Below are positions 57,801 to 64,000 of a DNA stretch of 64,000 bases, one piece after another. The number at the start of each line of letters is the position of its first letter. Within the stretch, counting starts at the first letter, position 1. Origin of the DNA: Anolis sagrei. Lineage: Eukaryota > Chordata > Lepidosauria > Squamata > Anolidae. Location: contig NC_090026.1 in the NCBI RefSeq assembly GCF_037176765.1, positions 59,711,252 through 59,775,251 of the forward strand. The letters are read 5' to 3'. The position numbers and the translations under genes are program-made. Under the pieces are notes generated by a model. That model was given only the letters and a program-made list of their open reading frames with translations, had not been told where the DNA came from and made no database searches.

Positions 57801-60800
57801 CTTTCTTTCCGCGCTCGAGAAAAGAAGTCGCCATGGGTGAAAACATTAAAACTCCACTAGTGATAAAGGGTTCTGTGCTTGCAGAATGGGTCTGCTTTTT
57901 ACAGCAAGACTGCTGTGTAACTTGAAGAACACCTGCTATGCCACAGATTCCAAAATGTCTATAAACAGATCTACATGACTCAGATAGGTTGGCATGTCAG
58001 AATTTGGATGGGTGAACCATGAAGCAAAGAAAGGTCTAGAATCAACTTTGAAACACTGTATTCAGAACTACTCTTATTGGTCCAGACTGGAACTACCAAG
58101 TAAGTTGGGCAACAAGTCTCTCGTGTTGATTAACCTGTTGAGAGTTTTAGTGGAAACTAATGGAGAGATGCTGGTCTTTCCTTCCAAACTAGGTTATAGG
58201 AACAAATCCTTGGGAAGAAATATCTGTGGGGGCTCTTGAGGTAGTTAAATCTTGGAAGTGGCAGTTGACTTTGAAGGATGGAGACCTTGCAGTCTTGTTG
58301 GAAGAATAAGGAAAGAAGAGCAGGATATGACATCTATGAAAAGAGAATGGTTCTGTGAATGTTGCCTTCTATTTACTGGCTCTTTAAATATATGATCATT
58401 TTGGCATGGGGGAAGAATTAGCCCATAACAGCTGTCCACCCCTATAGTAGTGGAATATAGGACCAGGCATTCGGATTGCAGGCTGACAATATGGCAAAAG
58501 GACTATGGACATGCTTCTGATTAAGTTGTTGATCATAGAACGTGGACTTGACATGCCAACTAATTCAATTTGTACTATTTTAAATGGTTTTAAATCTAAT
58601 TTTAATGTTTTAACTTATTATGTAATCATTGTTTATTTGTTATATATGTGGGGCATTTAATTGTTGCTGGCTGTAAGTCGCCCTGAGTCCCCCTTCGGGG
58701 GTAGAGAACGTTAAGATCATCTGGGGAGGCCCTGCTCTCGATCCCGCCTGCGCCACAGGTGCGCTTGGCGGGGACGAGAGACAGGGCCTTCTCAGTGGTG
58801 GCCCCTCGGCTATGGAATGCCTTGCCAGCAGACATCAGACAGGCACCTTCGTTGCTGGCGTTTCGGAGAATGGTCAAGACCTGGCTTTACGAACAAGCGT
58901 TTGGCTAAGCAATGCAACTAACTAAGGAAGACGGTAACTGAACATAGGAACGGCACAATGGCTATGAGAATGGATCTGACTTTAACGGAGGCGTTATATA
59001 TGTTGTTTGTTGATTTGTCTGTCTGATGTTAATTGTTGTGGAGCGACGTTGTCGTCCCGGTTGTTGTATTGTTGTGTTTTAATTACACTGTAAACCGCAT
59101 TGAGTCGCCTGTCAAGGGCTGAAATATGCGGTATAAAAGTGAAGCAAATACATAAATAAATAATAGAGAAGGGCGAGGTTGAAACATTTGAAATAAATAA
59201 ATAAATAAATATCTCAAGAACATGTAATGGGGCCAGTGTTATTGCTCCCCACAGAAAGAAAGGTGGGGTATAAATAAAATAAATAAATAAATAGATACAA
59301 TTTGGTCATCAACTATCTGGAATCACTGTGTACAGTGAAGTAACTAGAGTTGCTGATTATGACAATTTAAGCTTGTTAAAATAAAAAAATGACATCCATA
59401 ATTTCAGAAGATTGTCTCAAAACCAGGGGATATCCACTTCACAAATGCATGTGAGTCAGTATAGACCCCAGCTTCACAACCCTTATATGCTGAAGAGGTC
59501 TGTGGAGCTGGCAGTGACTGAACAGGAAAGGAACACTGATGGCAATATCTCATGGATGGAAATGTTAGCGTGAAGCTACTGCAGCACACACAATTCGATT
59601 GCCATATAGGAAGTTATTAGGAAAGAACGCAGTCCTGTCGCAAAGGTTTTCTACAAAAAATAGATGGTGTAATCATACTTTAGAATTTTGTGTACCACCT
59701 CAATCAGTGCATCTGCATTGTAGAGCACAAAAAGACACGAGAAAGGGACACTCAACTGTAACTCACTTATAGGAATATTTACAATATGTGGGACTGTTTA
59801 GCTAAGGAGGAAAAAGACAAGTAAGGAGGGCTATGACAATTATGTATAGTATGGAAACAATGTGAAACTTTCTGTCTTGCATATAATGCTTGGTCTAATA
59901 AAACATATTTAAGAAGAATAAGACTAAATAAAATTAAGTCTTCAGGCAGAGTGGTATACAAAAAGCAGTGATTACTCTCAAGCTGGACAGATGTAAACAG
60001 ATTAATTAATGAAACAGAAGTATTTCAAATGTTTCTGATTACATATTATCTTCTTAATTCTGTATTGAATTAAGTTTATCTCTGAATCTTTTCAACATTT
60101 TAATGCAGGTACCAACCACATCCTTTCCTTTTGTGTTTGTGAAGCTAAAACACTGACATCCATAACATGGTAACTACTACTCAATTCTTTCTAGTTTCAA
60201 ACAAATGACTAATAGATACAACACCAGCTCATGGTCTTTTCCAACTCTATTATTCTATGATTTTATGAGATTAACAACCAATCTACATTAACTTTAATAT
60301 CATCTAATGTTTATAACCATGACTATGACCACCTCAGTCACTACCACCACCTTCTGATAAAAAATAAATTCCCTGACCAGTACAAAAAATAGGAAGAATC
60401 TCATTTTTCACAGGCCACAAACTCAGGCTACATCTGCACTGCCATTTAATCCAATGTAGCAGTTGCATTAGTATAATGCAGTGGCTCTCAACCTATAAGT
60501 CCCCAGGTGTTTTGGCGTACAATTCCTAGAAATCCTAGCCAGTTTACCAGCTGTCAGTATTTCTGGGAGGTGAAGGCCAAAACATCTGGGGACCCACAGG
60601 TTGAGAGCCACTGGTGTAGTGCATTCACACGTTTTGTTTTTGTTTTTGTCGTGTCAGGAGCGACTTGAGAAACTGCAAGTCGCTTCTGCTGTGAGATAAT
60701 TGGCTGTCTGCAAGGACGTTGCCCAGGGGACGCCCGGATGATTTGATGTTTTTATCATCCACCACTCTGATGGCCGAAAGCGAGGAGGAGCTGAGGAGCC

Positions 60801-63025
60801 TTCTAATCAAGGTGAAAGAAGAAAGCGCAAAAGCCGGGTTGCAGCTAAACATCAAAAAAACCAAGATTATGGCAACAAGAATGATTGACAACTGGGAAAT
60901 AGAGGGAGAAAACGTGGAGGCCGTGACAGACTTTGTATTTCTAGGCGCAAAGATGACTGCAGATGCAGACTGTGGCCAGGAAATCAGAAGACGCTTACTT
61001 CTTGGGAGGAGAGCAATGTCCAGTCTCGATAAAATAGTAAAGAGTAGAGACATCAGACTGGCAACAAAGATCCGCATAGTCAAAGCCATGGTATTCCCTG
61101 TAGTAACCTACGGATGTGAGAGCTGGACCTTAGGGAAGGCTGAGCAAAGGAAGATCGATGCTTTTGAGCTGTGGTGTTGGAGGAAAGTTCTGAGAGTGCC
61201 TTGGACTGCGAGAAGATCCAACCAGTCCATCCTCCAGGAAATAAAGCCCGACTGCTCACTGGAGGGAAGGATACTAGAGACAAAGCTGAAGTACTTTGGC
61301 CACATCATGAGGAGACAGGAAAGCCTAGAGAAGACAATTATGCTGGGGAAAGTAGAAGGAAAAAGGAAGAGGGGCCGACCAAGGGCAAGATGGATGGATG
61401 GCATCCTTGAAGTGACTGGACTGACCTTGAAGGAGCTGGGGGTGGTGACGGCCGACAGGGAGCTCTGGCGTGGGCTGGTCCATGAGGTCACGAAGAGTCG
61501 GAGACGACTGAACGAATGAACAACAACAACATCATCCTTGTGGGAGGCTTCTCTCATATCCCCACATGAGGAGCTGGAGTTGATAGAGGGAGCTCATCCG
61601 CCTCTCCCGGCACAGGGGTTTAACCCACTGTGCCACCGGGGGCACACAGGCTAATGGACTTTAACCCATAGTAAACCAATTAATATGGATGGAGCCCAAG
61701 TTTAAATAAACCTAAACATATCAGAACCTGTGAAATAAAGCCTCATTTTCAGCTTAAATACTTCTTTTGTGCTTCTAACTGATCCAACTTTTGTAGGGAA
61801 CTACAACTAATGCATATAAATCTTAAAACTTAACAAAGAAATAACAACATCATTTTCAACTTAACTGTTCAAGATGGCTCTACTATGCTGGTCAGTACAG
61901 AGTTCAGTATTAAACACAAATAAGCCTTTTGTCTCCTTTCATCCAAGGGTAAATACTACTACTCCTGAAAACACGCAAAAGTTGATCTGCACAGAAATAC
62001 TGCAATATTAGTCCTAATCAGTCTGGGTAATTAAAAGCAAGACAGTTAATTGACTAAATTATCTAATAACATTACATAGAATACCTTTTCGGCACTTTTC
62101 AGACTGTTTGTTTACCAAAATAATTAGATGATTATCATCTTTCTTACCTTCCCCCTCTTTTCTTTTCTTCTTGATCTTCTGTGTGGTAGATTTCTGATGG
62201 TAGTACTAAACTATGTTTTTTACTAGTGAAGGGGCTTTTAATATTTGACCGCTGTGTATTTCTCTTCTCTACAGCAGCATTACTAGCAATTTCTAGTCCT
62301 CTGATATAAACTCCAGTGTATCCAGGGTGATGCAGTTCGTAGTGCTTGCTCTCATGTCGGGTTAACTCAAAGCTTTGTGTTTTCTTCATAATCTTCTTCA
62401 ATGGATGTTTTCTGTGGCGAGTCATGAATGTCTGGGTTGGTTCTGAATAGCAGGTTGAAATGTTGTCCAGGTCCTCTGAAATGTGAGTAGTCCTCTGAAA
62501 CCTACCCAACGGTGGAGTGTGTGTTTGTGGTACAGCAGGTTTCACTGGAAAACAAAGACCTGTGTTTTGAGTCTCTTCCAAACTTAACAAAGATGATGTA
62601 CTTGCTGGCAGGCTGCCATGCTGAAATGTGCTAGGTGGTGTTCTCTCCCAGAAGTCATCAGCACTTCTAGAAGAAAGGCTAGAATGGCTGTGTTGAACAG
62701 ATTTGCTGCTCAGAGTATGGTTGCTCATTTGCCCAGTGTCCTGGACAGTAAGGGTGGCTTCTCTTTGAATCACTTTTGAAAGCTCTTCTTCTAACCGGTG
62801 TTTCGTTTGCTGACAATTGCGAAATAAGGCATTCCATTGATTTAATTCAAACTCTTTCTTACTAAAAGCAATTAAAACCTCACTGACTTTCTGAAAGTTT
62901 TCAGCAGATATTTTTTTAGCTTCTTGATGGTAATCTTCCAAAGACTGAATTGTTGCTTGAGAATATTTTACTTCTGCTGAAAGCTGATTAAGATACTCAT
63001 TGCAATGAACCATCCACTTGTCAGC
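36614..63025 (-). CDS. PLEKHG4B: Rho guanine nucleotide exchange factor, PLEKHG4B-like, 3' ten exons (gene overview)
   Basis: Ten exons on the minus strand: 62148-63025, 51570-51822, 51008-51097, 50680-50904, 47018-47188, 44513-44693, 42554-42670, 41472-41741, 39468-39661 and 36614-36625. They total 2391 bases, 797 codons with stop, all phases agreeing. In order: a spectrin-like helical stretch and Ser-rich linker; a Dbl-homology (DH) domain that exchanges GDP for GTP on Rho GTPases; a PH domain; and a Ser-rich C-terminus. DH residues include [12 protein letters not shown] and [24 protein letters not shown]. The family is PLEKHG4/PLEKHG4B. Placement beside CCDC127 and SDHA, as at human 5p15.33, favours PLEKHG4B. 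The N-terminal exons lie to the right of the window. All exons are open, so it looks functional. Confidence 0.9.
36730..37270 (+). mobile_element. L2-like LINE 3' end, old
   Basis: Decayed C-terminal coding ([12 protein letters not shown]-like near 36780, then gacgagggacagggccttctcggtgg at 36845) and a tail ending in ataaaataataaataaaaaa near 37265. Lies in the last PLEKHG4B intron. Confidence 0.7.
37275..37790. other. PLEKHG4B last intron (part), nothing recognised
   Basis: A (GT/GA)-rich patch at 37290-37330; otherwise nothing recognised. The open frame at 37339-37545 has no known domain. Confidence 0.4.
37796..37845 (+). mobile_element. CR1 3' tail fragment
   Basis: gcctggatgaggtctcttccaactctatgattctatgattcta is the typical CR1 end with the octamer repeat. 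Nothing more of the element remains. Confidence 0.7.
37930..38440. other. LINE-tail remnant and unassigned intron
   Basis: 37938-37990 holds an antisense LINE-tail block (gatttatttaatttatttaaatcccactttt). The rest, to 38440, is unrecognised. Confidence 0.4.
38465..39081 (+). mobile_element. OposCharlie1-type hAT element split by another insertion
   Basis: The left body (gccagatacggccctccaagg at 38480 and on) and the right end (gacctggccctctgtttaaaaagtttgtggacccctg to 39081) belong to OC1. Between about 38768 and 39044 lies a C-tract-rich element ending cctggctacgggcctgg, which resembles the hAT family at 5233 and 19873. The OC1 left terminus itself is missing. Confidence 0.75.
39085..39450. 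other. PLEKHG4B last intron (start), nothing recognised
   Basis: A short (TG)n at 39179-39192. No family recognised. Adjoins the donor of the next exon. Confidence 0.4.
39468..39661 (-). CDS. PLEKHG4B: PLEKHG4B exon, Ser-rich C-terminal part
   Basis: 194 bp between acceptor gtcgttgcag and donor GTAAGT. It encodes [34 protein letters not shown] and [12 protein letters not shown]. Low complexity and serine-rich, likely a regulatory tail. Ends in phase 0. Confidence 0.85.
39700..40135. other. PLEKHG4B intron, nothing recognised
   Basis: No family recognised. Includes an open frame at 39883-40116 without known domain. Confidence 0.35.
40141..41052. mobile_element. hAT-like element carrying inserted LINE tail and microsatellite
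   Basis: Ends cagcagtcctcaatg and gttggaaatcactg are imperfect inverted repeats. Inside are a poly-C tract (40461-40478), one copy of the minisatellite-related unit (40448-40555, see 49745), a long (AATAT)n array at 40564-40630, and a sense LINE tail (taagccgctctgagtcc to ataaataaa, 40818-40880). The LINE was inserted later than the hAT. Confidence 0.55.
40564..40630 (+). repeat. (AATAT)n microsatellite
   Basis: About thirteen pentamer units, continuing as degenerate AT repeats to about 40800. Confidence 0.95.
41060..41465. other. PLEKHG4B intron, nothing recognised
   Basis: AT-rich, ending at the donor of the next exon. No repeat recognised. Confidence 0.4.
41472..41741 (-). CDS. PLEKHG4B: PLEKHG4B exon, Ser-rich linker
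   Basis: 270 bp between acceptor gtctcaccag and donor GTAAGT. It encodes [20 protein letters not shown], a serine run, [19 protein letters not shown] and [16 protein letters not shown]. Phase 1 at both ends. Confidence 0.88.
41935..42090 (-). mobile_element. LINE 3' tail, antisense
   Basis: (TTTAT)n followed by gtatcccactttcttctctagatcaagatccaaagtgg matches the L2-like tail type in reverse. Only the tail remains. Confidence 0.5.
42100..42545. other. PLEKHG4B intron, nothing recognised
   Basis: No repeat family recognised. Leads to the donor side of exon 42554-42670. Confidence 0.4.
42554..42670 (-). CDS. PLEKHG4B: PLEKHG4B exon, post-PH segment
   Basis: 117 bp. It encodes [20 protein letters not shown] and [19 protein letters not shown], a very conserved block in PLEKHG4-type proteins. 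Acceptor ggtttgtttcag, donor GTAGTG. A Helitron ends only 22 bp upstream of the acceptor. Confidence 0.93.
42693..43573 (+). mobile_element. Non-autonomous Helitron with a solo LTR inside
   Basis: Starts TCTATATAAATAAAAATG and ends gcaggggatggctag before T, the Helitron TC...CTAG form, inserted between A and T. The interior has the aactcaaaaaccactggatg block and repeats of the type gttgtagttcacctacatcc. An LTR occupies 42720-43029. No RepHel coding was seen. Confidence 0.85.
42720..43029 (+). mobile_element. Solo LTR (fossil) inserted in a Helitron
   Basis: 310 bp from TGTCAGGA to GCTTACA, with ggtatataagggtt in the middle. The 5-bp duplication gttcg flanks it at 42715-42719 and 43030-43034, so it was inserted into an existing Helitron. 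Related to the LTR at 30547-30858. No internal region remains. Confidence 0.88.
43580..44505. other. PLEKHG4B intron, mostly nothing recognised
   Basis: A short hAT-end-like block (gggctgcaggttgcccacc) at 44172-44192. Otherwise unremarkable. Confidence 0.4.
44513..44693 (-). CDS. PLEKHG4B: PLEKHG4B exon, PH domain C-terminal half
   Basis: 181 bp. It encodes [35 protein letters not shown] and [20 protein letters not shown]. The AW...I pattern is the C-terminal helix of a PH domain, with the conserved tryptophan present. Acceptor gctggtag, donor GTATGT, phase 1 at end. Confidence 0.94.
44700..46500. other. PLEKHG4B intron with a possible old retroelement fragment
   Basis: 45240-45380 has a plus-strand frame rich in glutamate ([17 protein letters not shown] then EEEEEGEEN) and stops soon after. 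A ctataaatcagcag TATA-like block follows at 45472. The layout, acidic coding then a promoter-like segment, recalls 1195-2342, but no sequence match or termini were established. The region 45800-46250 has G/A-rich and C-rich patches and no clear gene. Confidence 0.3.
46540..46720 (+). repeat. Possible Penelope-type end fragment
   Basis: cctgacgaaggctcttgtgagtcaaaaccggttgc has a CTGACGA box, a short stem (gctc / gagt) and a near-GAAAC box, as in hammerhead-like ends of Penelope elements. The family differs from the others here. Weak evidence. Confidence 0.3.
46725..47010. other. PLEKHG4B intron, nothing recognised
   Basis: AT-rich. No repeat recognised. Confidence 0.4.
47018..47188 (-). CDS. 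PLEKHG4B: PLEKHG4B exon, PH domain N-terminal half
   Basis: 171 bp, phase 0 at both ends. It encodes [40 protein letters not shown] and [11 protein letters not shown], the first beta strands of a PH domain in the typical RhoGEF arrangement after DH. Acceptor ctcatcag, donor GTAAAT. Confidence 0.95.
47339..47372 (+). repeat. (GATA)n microsatellite
   Basis: About eight GATA units in a PLEKHG4B intron. Confidence 0.95.
47478..47935 (+). mobile_element. Non-autonomous Helitron containing a (CA/TA) microsatellite
   Basis: Starts TCTATATAAATAAAAATG and ends gcaggggacagctac before T. The interior is mostly an imperfect (CATA)n/(CACA)n array at 47634-47900. Long open frames over the array are low-complexity artefacts. 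Confidence 0.85.
47950..48955. other. PLEKHG4B intron, nothing clear
   Basis: Unique-looking sequence. A hAT-MITE-like piece (ggtggattttagaagatctctgg to gttcaacaacatctgaaggg) may span 48530-48630. No gene seen. Confidence 0.35.
48965..49085 (-). mobile_element. LINE 3' tail, antisense
   Basis: (TTTA)n, then cgacatttatatgccgccc and cccgaaggggactcagagcgg, the reverse of the L2-like tail at 40818. Confidence 0.65.
49105..49262 (-). mobile_element. Penelope-like terminal fragment
   Basis: The antisense copy of the Penelope end (ggttgtaggtttttccgggctatatggcc onward) stops at about 49250 and is inserted in the AT-rich tail of a LINE. Only about 150 bp remain. Confidence 0.75.
49156..49200 (-). 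ncRNA. Hammerhead-like core, complete boxes
   Basis: Minus strand: CTGAGGA, stem gcttgc / gcagcc (five of six pairs), loop catagat, GAAACGTCAGG. GTC cleavage triplet present; one stem mismatch near the core. Confidence 0.5.
49393..49686 (+). mobile_element. Non-autonomous Helitron
   Basis: About 294 bp, TCTATATAAATAAAAATG at the start and gcaacgcgtggcaggggatggctag before T at the end, which includes a hairpin-forming segment (gccacagcaacgcgtggc). Same family as 42693 and 47478. Confidence 0.88.
49745..50425 (+). repeat. GC-rich minisatellite, about seven 95-bp units
   Basis: Units contain caggagacaagatggaactg, cttcactctggcccagagc, agcagttggtgctggggg and ccccaactgatgacatatg. Units begin near 49748, 49850, 49945, 50041, 50120, 50229 and 50323, with small differences and poly-C length changes. 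It lies in a PLEKHG4B intron 250 bp from a coding exon. Open frames of about 200 codons cross it in several frames only because the units lack stops. Confidence 0.92.
50680..50904 (-). CDS. PLEKHG4B: PLEKHG4B exon, DH domain C-terminal part
   Basis: 225 bp, phase 0. It encodes [36 protein letters not shown] and [20 protein letters not shown], the most diagnostic DH block ([11 protein letters not shown]). Acceptor ttcccacag, donor GTAAGT. Confidence 0.97.
51008..51097 (-). CDS. PLEKHG4B: PLEKHG4B exon, DH domain middle
   Basis: 90 bp, phase 0. It encodes [20 protein letters not shown] then SHGNAFFK, a canonical DH stretch. Acceptor ttatttcag, donor GTAACT. Too short for most ORF scans. Confidence 0.96.
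51570..51822 (-). CDS. PLEKHG4B: PLEKHG4B exon, start of DH domain, NAGNAG acceptor
   Basis: 253 bp. It encodes [40 protein letters not shown] and HCFLRH. The acceptor is ttcagcag: the first AG gives a phase-2 start matching the upstream exon, and the second AG would remove one serine. Donor GTAAGT. Confidence 0.95.
51850..52080. other. PLEKHG4B intron, nothing recognised
   Basis: No clear family before the BovB fragment. Confidence 0.4.
52084..52331 (+). mobile_element. BovB (RTE) LINE 3' end
   Basis: Encodes the end of ORF2 ([12 protein letters not shown]-like, [28 protein letters not shown]) and ends aacgaatgaacaacaa. It differs from the copy at 60761 by some substitutions and a shift near 52140. 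5'-truncated. Confidence 0.88.
52510..52660 (+). mobile_element. tRNA-derived lizard SINE, 5'-truncated, with (CAAG)n tail
   Basis: ggacatgagagaagcctcct, catccgggcgtcccctgggc and ttctctcacttcagaagc match the SINE body. The usual acacgac end is replaced by gcatgcatgcaagcaagcaagc. Same family as 23958. Confidence 0.75.
52688..54245 (+). mobile_element. LINE with APE and RT fragments, internally deleted
   Basis: An APE-type endonuclease start at 52692 ([19 protein letters not shown], then [10 protein letters not shown]) continues to about 53300. RT follows from 53380 ([63 protein letters not shown] with the YADD box, [14 protein letters not shown]). The spacing between APE and RT is far too short, so the middle is deleted. 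Frames are broken several times. The tail is A-rich (54240-54330). Clade uncertain within the jockey/I/Vingi group. Confidence 0.85.
54392..54925 (+). mobile_element. Sauria SINE interrupted by a LINE tail
   Basis: The head ggagcccccggtggcgcagtgggt (54392-54414) is cut by a LINE 3' end (about 54415-54615: caccgccatgagtcgcccataagggctg and ataataataaataataata). The SINE resumes at cactgagctgctgagcttg and runs to acctttacctttacct at about 54920. It has the same core as 3996-4330. Confidence 0.9.
54930..55310. other. PLEKHG4B intron, nothing recognised
   Basis: AT-rich; no family recognised. Confidence 0.4.
55315..55440 (-). mobile_element. LINE 3' tail, antisense
   Basis: Tract ttatttacttacttacttac followed by tgtataccacctttctcagccc matches the reversed LINE tail. 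Confidence 0.5.
55800..56000 (+). mobile_element. LINE tail with the minisatellite-related unit upstream
   Basis: 55798-55890 carries one copy of the unit that is amplified at 49745 (reverse orientation: gtcatcggctgggagcccc, caacaccaactgctgctctgg). 55927-55995 is a sense LINE tail (taagccgctctgagtcccattcgg to ataaataaataa). The same pairing occurs at 40448-40880. Confidence 0.65.
56180..56312 (+). mobile_element. CR1 3' end fragment
   Basis: gaggctggatggccatctgtcaggggtg, then ggcccaggaggtctcttccaactctttgattctatgattcta. This is the same 3' end as 15360-15490. The upstream part is missing. Confidence 0.85.
56315..56740. other. PLEKHG4B intron, nothing recognised
   Basis: No clear family. Possible old repeat pieces not assigned. 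Confidence 0.35.
56745..57800 (+). mobile_element. L2-like LINE, 3' half
   Basis: Encodes RT from [18 protein letters not shown] with YADE in place of YADD at 56857-56868, then [18 protein letters not shown], and in another frame [18 protein letters not shown] and [20 protein letters not shown]. Its 3' end becomes a (GAT)n array (57760-57800). Several frameshifts. The changed catalytic box alone would kill the enzyme. Confidence 0.88.
57805..58440. other. PLEKHG4B intron, nothing recognised
   Basis: Unique-looking; the open frame at 57994-58239 has no known domain. Confidence 0.4.
58445..59218 (+). mobile_element. LINE tail with a second LINE inserted in it
   Basis: The outer tail runs 58445-58694 (ending ccctgagtcccccttcgggggtagaga) and resumes at 59163 (tagagaagggcgaggttgaaacatttg, then AAATA repeats). 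The inner element, 58700-59162, encodes decayed LINE C-terminus (gccctgctctcgatcccg, then acagggccttctcagtggtgg) and the tail cgcattgagtcgcctgtcaagggctg, close to the 33775-34875 family. tagaga at both junctions is a likely target duplication. Confidence 0.8.
59220..60230. other. PLEKHG4B intron, mostly nothing recognised
   Basis: A LINE tail end (ggtggggtataaataaaataaataaataaat) at 59262-59295. Otherwise unique-looking and AT-rich. Confidence 0.4.
60235..60272 (+). mobile_element. CR1 tail trace
   Basis: tcttttccaactctattattctatgatttta is a short trace of the CR1 end. Confidence 0.45.
60479..60613. mobile_element. hAT MITE, 135 bp
   Basis: cagtggctctcaacctataagtccccagg and its reversed partner cctggggacccacaggttgagagccactg-type end are long inverted repeats. 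The interior has ttcctagaaatcctagcc and tatttctgggaggtgaagg, which also occur in part at 3490-3560. Imperfect 8-bp flanks gtataatg and gtgtagtg. Confidence 0.8.
60634..61648 (-). mobile_element. tRNA-derived SINE interrupted by a BovB LINE
   Basis: The SINE tail half is at 60634-60760 and its head half at 61531-61648 (tgtgccaccgggggc). Together they make a normal antisense SINE like 24640-24908. A BovB copy splits it at atcatcc. Confidence 0.9.
60761..61530 (+). mobile_element. BovB (RTE) LINE, 3' 770 bp with intact frame
   Basis: One open frame runs to the stop at 61519 and encodes [60 protein letters not shown] and [20 protein letters not shown], the standard BovB C-terminus. It ends with (CAA)n. 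The 7-bp atcatcc flanks both ends (60754-60760 and 61531-61537). 5'-truncated on insertion, so inactive, but young because the frame is unbroken. Confidence 0.95.
61655..62140. other. PLEKHG4B intron, nothing recognised
   Basis: AT-rich; no family recognised. Confidence 0.45.
62148..63025 (-). CDS. PLEKHG4B: PLEKHG4B large exon, spectrin-like region and linker
   Basis: 878 bp between acceptor acatccag and donor GTAAGA. It starts [19 protein letters not shown] with a helical, spectrin-repeat-like stretch ([17 protein letters not shown]). A long Ser/Thr-rich linker follows, then [15 protein letters not shown] and [14 protein letters not shown]. It ends in phase 2 (AG), which joins the DH exon at 51822 to give a serine. 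The preceding exons lie beyond the right edge. Confidence 0.9.
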
Positions 63026-63029
63026 CTGG

Positions 63030-63680
63030 ATGTTAAATAAAACAAACAAAAAAATAAACAGTAAAATATACAGAGACCTTAATATCTATTATTTGGGGGG
63101 GGGGGGGGGCACATGCATCACCCAATGACTGGTGACAAATTTTATCTCAATTTTTACAAAATACTTAGAACAGATAGAACATCTGAATATCTCAGAGAGT
63201 ATCATGAACAGAATTCCAAAAGAAAAGTAGGATATCATTGTGTGCAGAAGGCCAAAAAAAAAACAAAAACAAAAACAAAAAAAACCAAAGAAAATATTCT
63301 GTAAAATGATTTCTAAAGAGTAGTAAATTAAAATTACTACAAATTTTAAACTCTCATAGTTTTACCCAAAGAATCACAACAATTGTAATTTTGTGAAGGC
63401 ACAGAAAAGTCTGTTAGGGAACTCTTTGGTTTTGTTGTTACATGCTTTCAAGCCCACTCTGATTTATGGCAATGTTATTGTAAGGTGCTCTTTGCAGGGT
63501 TTATTCATAGGAGTCAGACATTTCACTCCCTTAAGCTGAGAGTTTGTGACTTGCCCAAGGTCACCAGAGTAGAGAGAGGACTCAGACCCAGTCTTCTGGA
63601 GTCTTTTCCCAATACTCAATAACTACAGCAAACTGACTCTCATAGATAACTCTAGTTGCCCCACTTCCTTTTGGAAAGGA
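63030..63680. other. PLEKHG4B upstream intron, nothing recognised
   Basis: A G tract at 63095-63108 and an A-rich tract at 63255-63295. Otherwise unassigned. Confidence 0.4.
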
Positions 63681-63688
63681 CAGTCTTA

Positions 63689-64000
63689 GGGCCCGTCCAG
63701 ACAGGACCTTTATTGCAGGAACTCCCGCAATAAAGGAGGGGCTGTCCAGACAATGTTATCTCAGAACTGGCCCAAGAGAATGTGTGGAGGCCCTACACCC
63801 CCCCCCCAAAAAAACTCCCAGACCCCTTAGAAAACTAATGAAAACATATGTACCCTCCATTAGAAGCCTCGGCCGGCTCTCCTGGAACGTAGAAATGAAA
63901 CATCCAGAGAGTGGGGGGAGGGAGGGAGGGAGGAAAATCGCTCTCTTGGCACGTCATTTCTATGCGCCGGAAGAGCCAACCAAGGATTCTAATGGAGGTC
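63689..64000. mobile_element. Probable DNA transposon end, cut by the window edge
   Basis: gggcccgtccagacaggac at the left edge is followed by a self-pairing stretch (tttattgcaggaactcccgcaataaag). Later segments such as ctagaagcctcggccggctc and cgccggaagagccaacc look inverted relative to each other. The right end is off the window. Confidence 0.4.

Overview
The window looks like nuclear DNA of a squamate reptile, most likely an iguanian lizard such as an anole. The evidence is the repeat mix: Sauria SINEs with an acctttacct tail, BovB (RTE) LINEs, CR1 and L2-like LINEs, Penelope-like elements, Helitrons starting TCTATATAAATAAAAATG, and OposCharlie1-type hAT elements. Species is inferred from these families, not proven.

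Three protein-coding genes can be read exon by exon. (1) SDHA, the flavoprotein subunit of succinate dehydrogenase, runs on the minus strand. Exons 1 to 7 lie at 16853 down to 2736 and the rest is off the left edge. The seven exons add to 895 coding bases, and all internal junctions keep phase. (2) CCDC127 runs on the plus strand, with coding exons at 23151-23271 and 25311-25990. It starts head to head with SDHA across a CpG-rich shared promoter (about 16440-17560) that holds NRF-1-like sites and a perfect CRE. (3) A RhoGEF runs on the minus strand in ten exons from 63025 down to 36614. It is best assigned to PLEKHG4B from its DH and PH sequence and from synteny; its 5' exons are off the right edge. 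The order SDHA - CCDC127 - PLEKHG4B matches human 5p15.33, except that LRRC14B, expected between CCDC127 and PLEKHG4B, is not visible.

Nearly everything else is introns and intergenic DNA crowded with transposable elements. 1-2340: LINE ends and an unassigned acidic repeat ORF followed by an LTR-like segment. 2736-16853: SDHA introns with a Sauria SINE, hAT MITEs, a 1.6 kb CR1 copy and two hairpin-forming inverted repeats. 17300-23140: CCDC127 intron 1, with a Penelope-like element, an antisense LINE flanked by a long duplication, and Helitron-like pieces. 26000-36500: CCDC127 3' region and spacer with OC1, a TA-flanked DNA element, CR1, Penelope copies with inverted ends, a solo LTR and a LINE. 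36600-63025: PLEKHG4B with Helitrons, a solo LTR inside a Helitron, a GC-rich minisatellite, BovB pieces (one inside a SINE), a LINE with APE and RT segments, and several nested LINE tails.

The most interesting unlisted signal is a set of hammerhead-ribozyme-like cores at the ends of Penelope-like elements. They keep the CUGAGGA and GAAAC boxes around a stem that shows compensatory and wobble changes between copies. No prokaryote-type operon, CRISPR array, tRNA or rRNA gene was seen.
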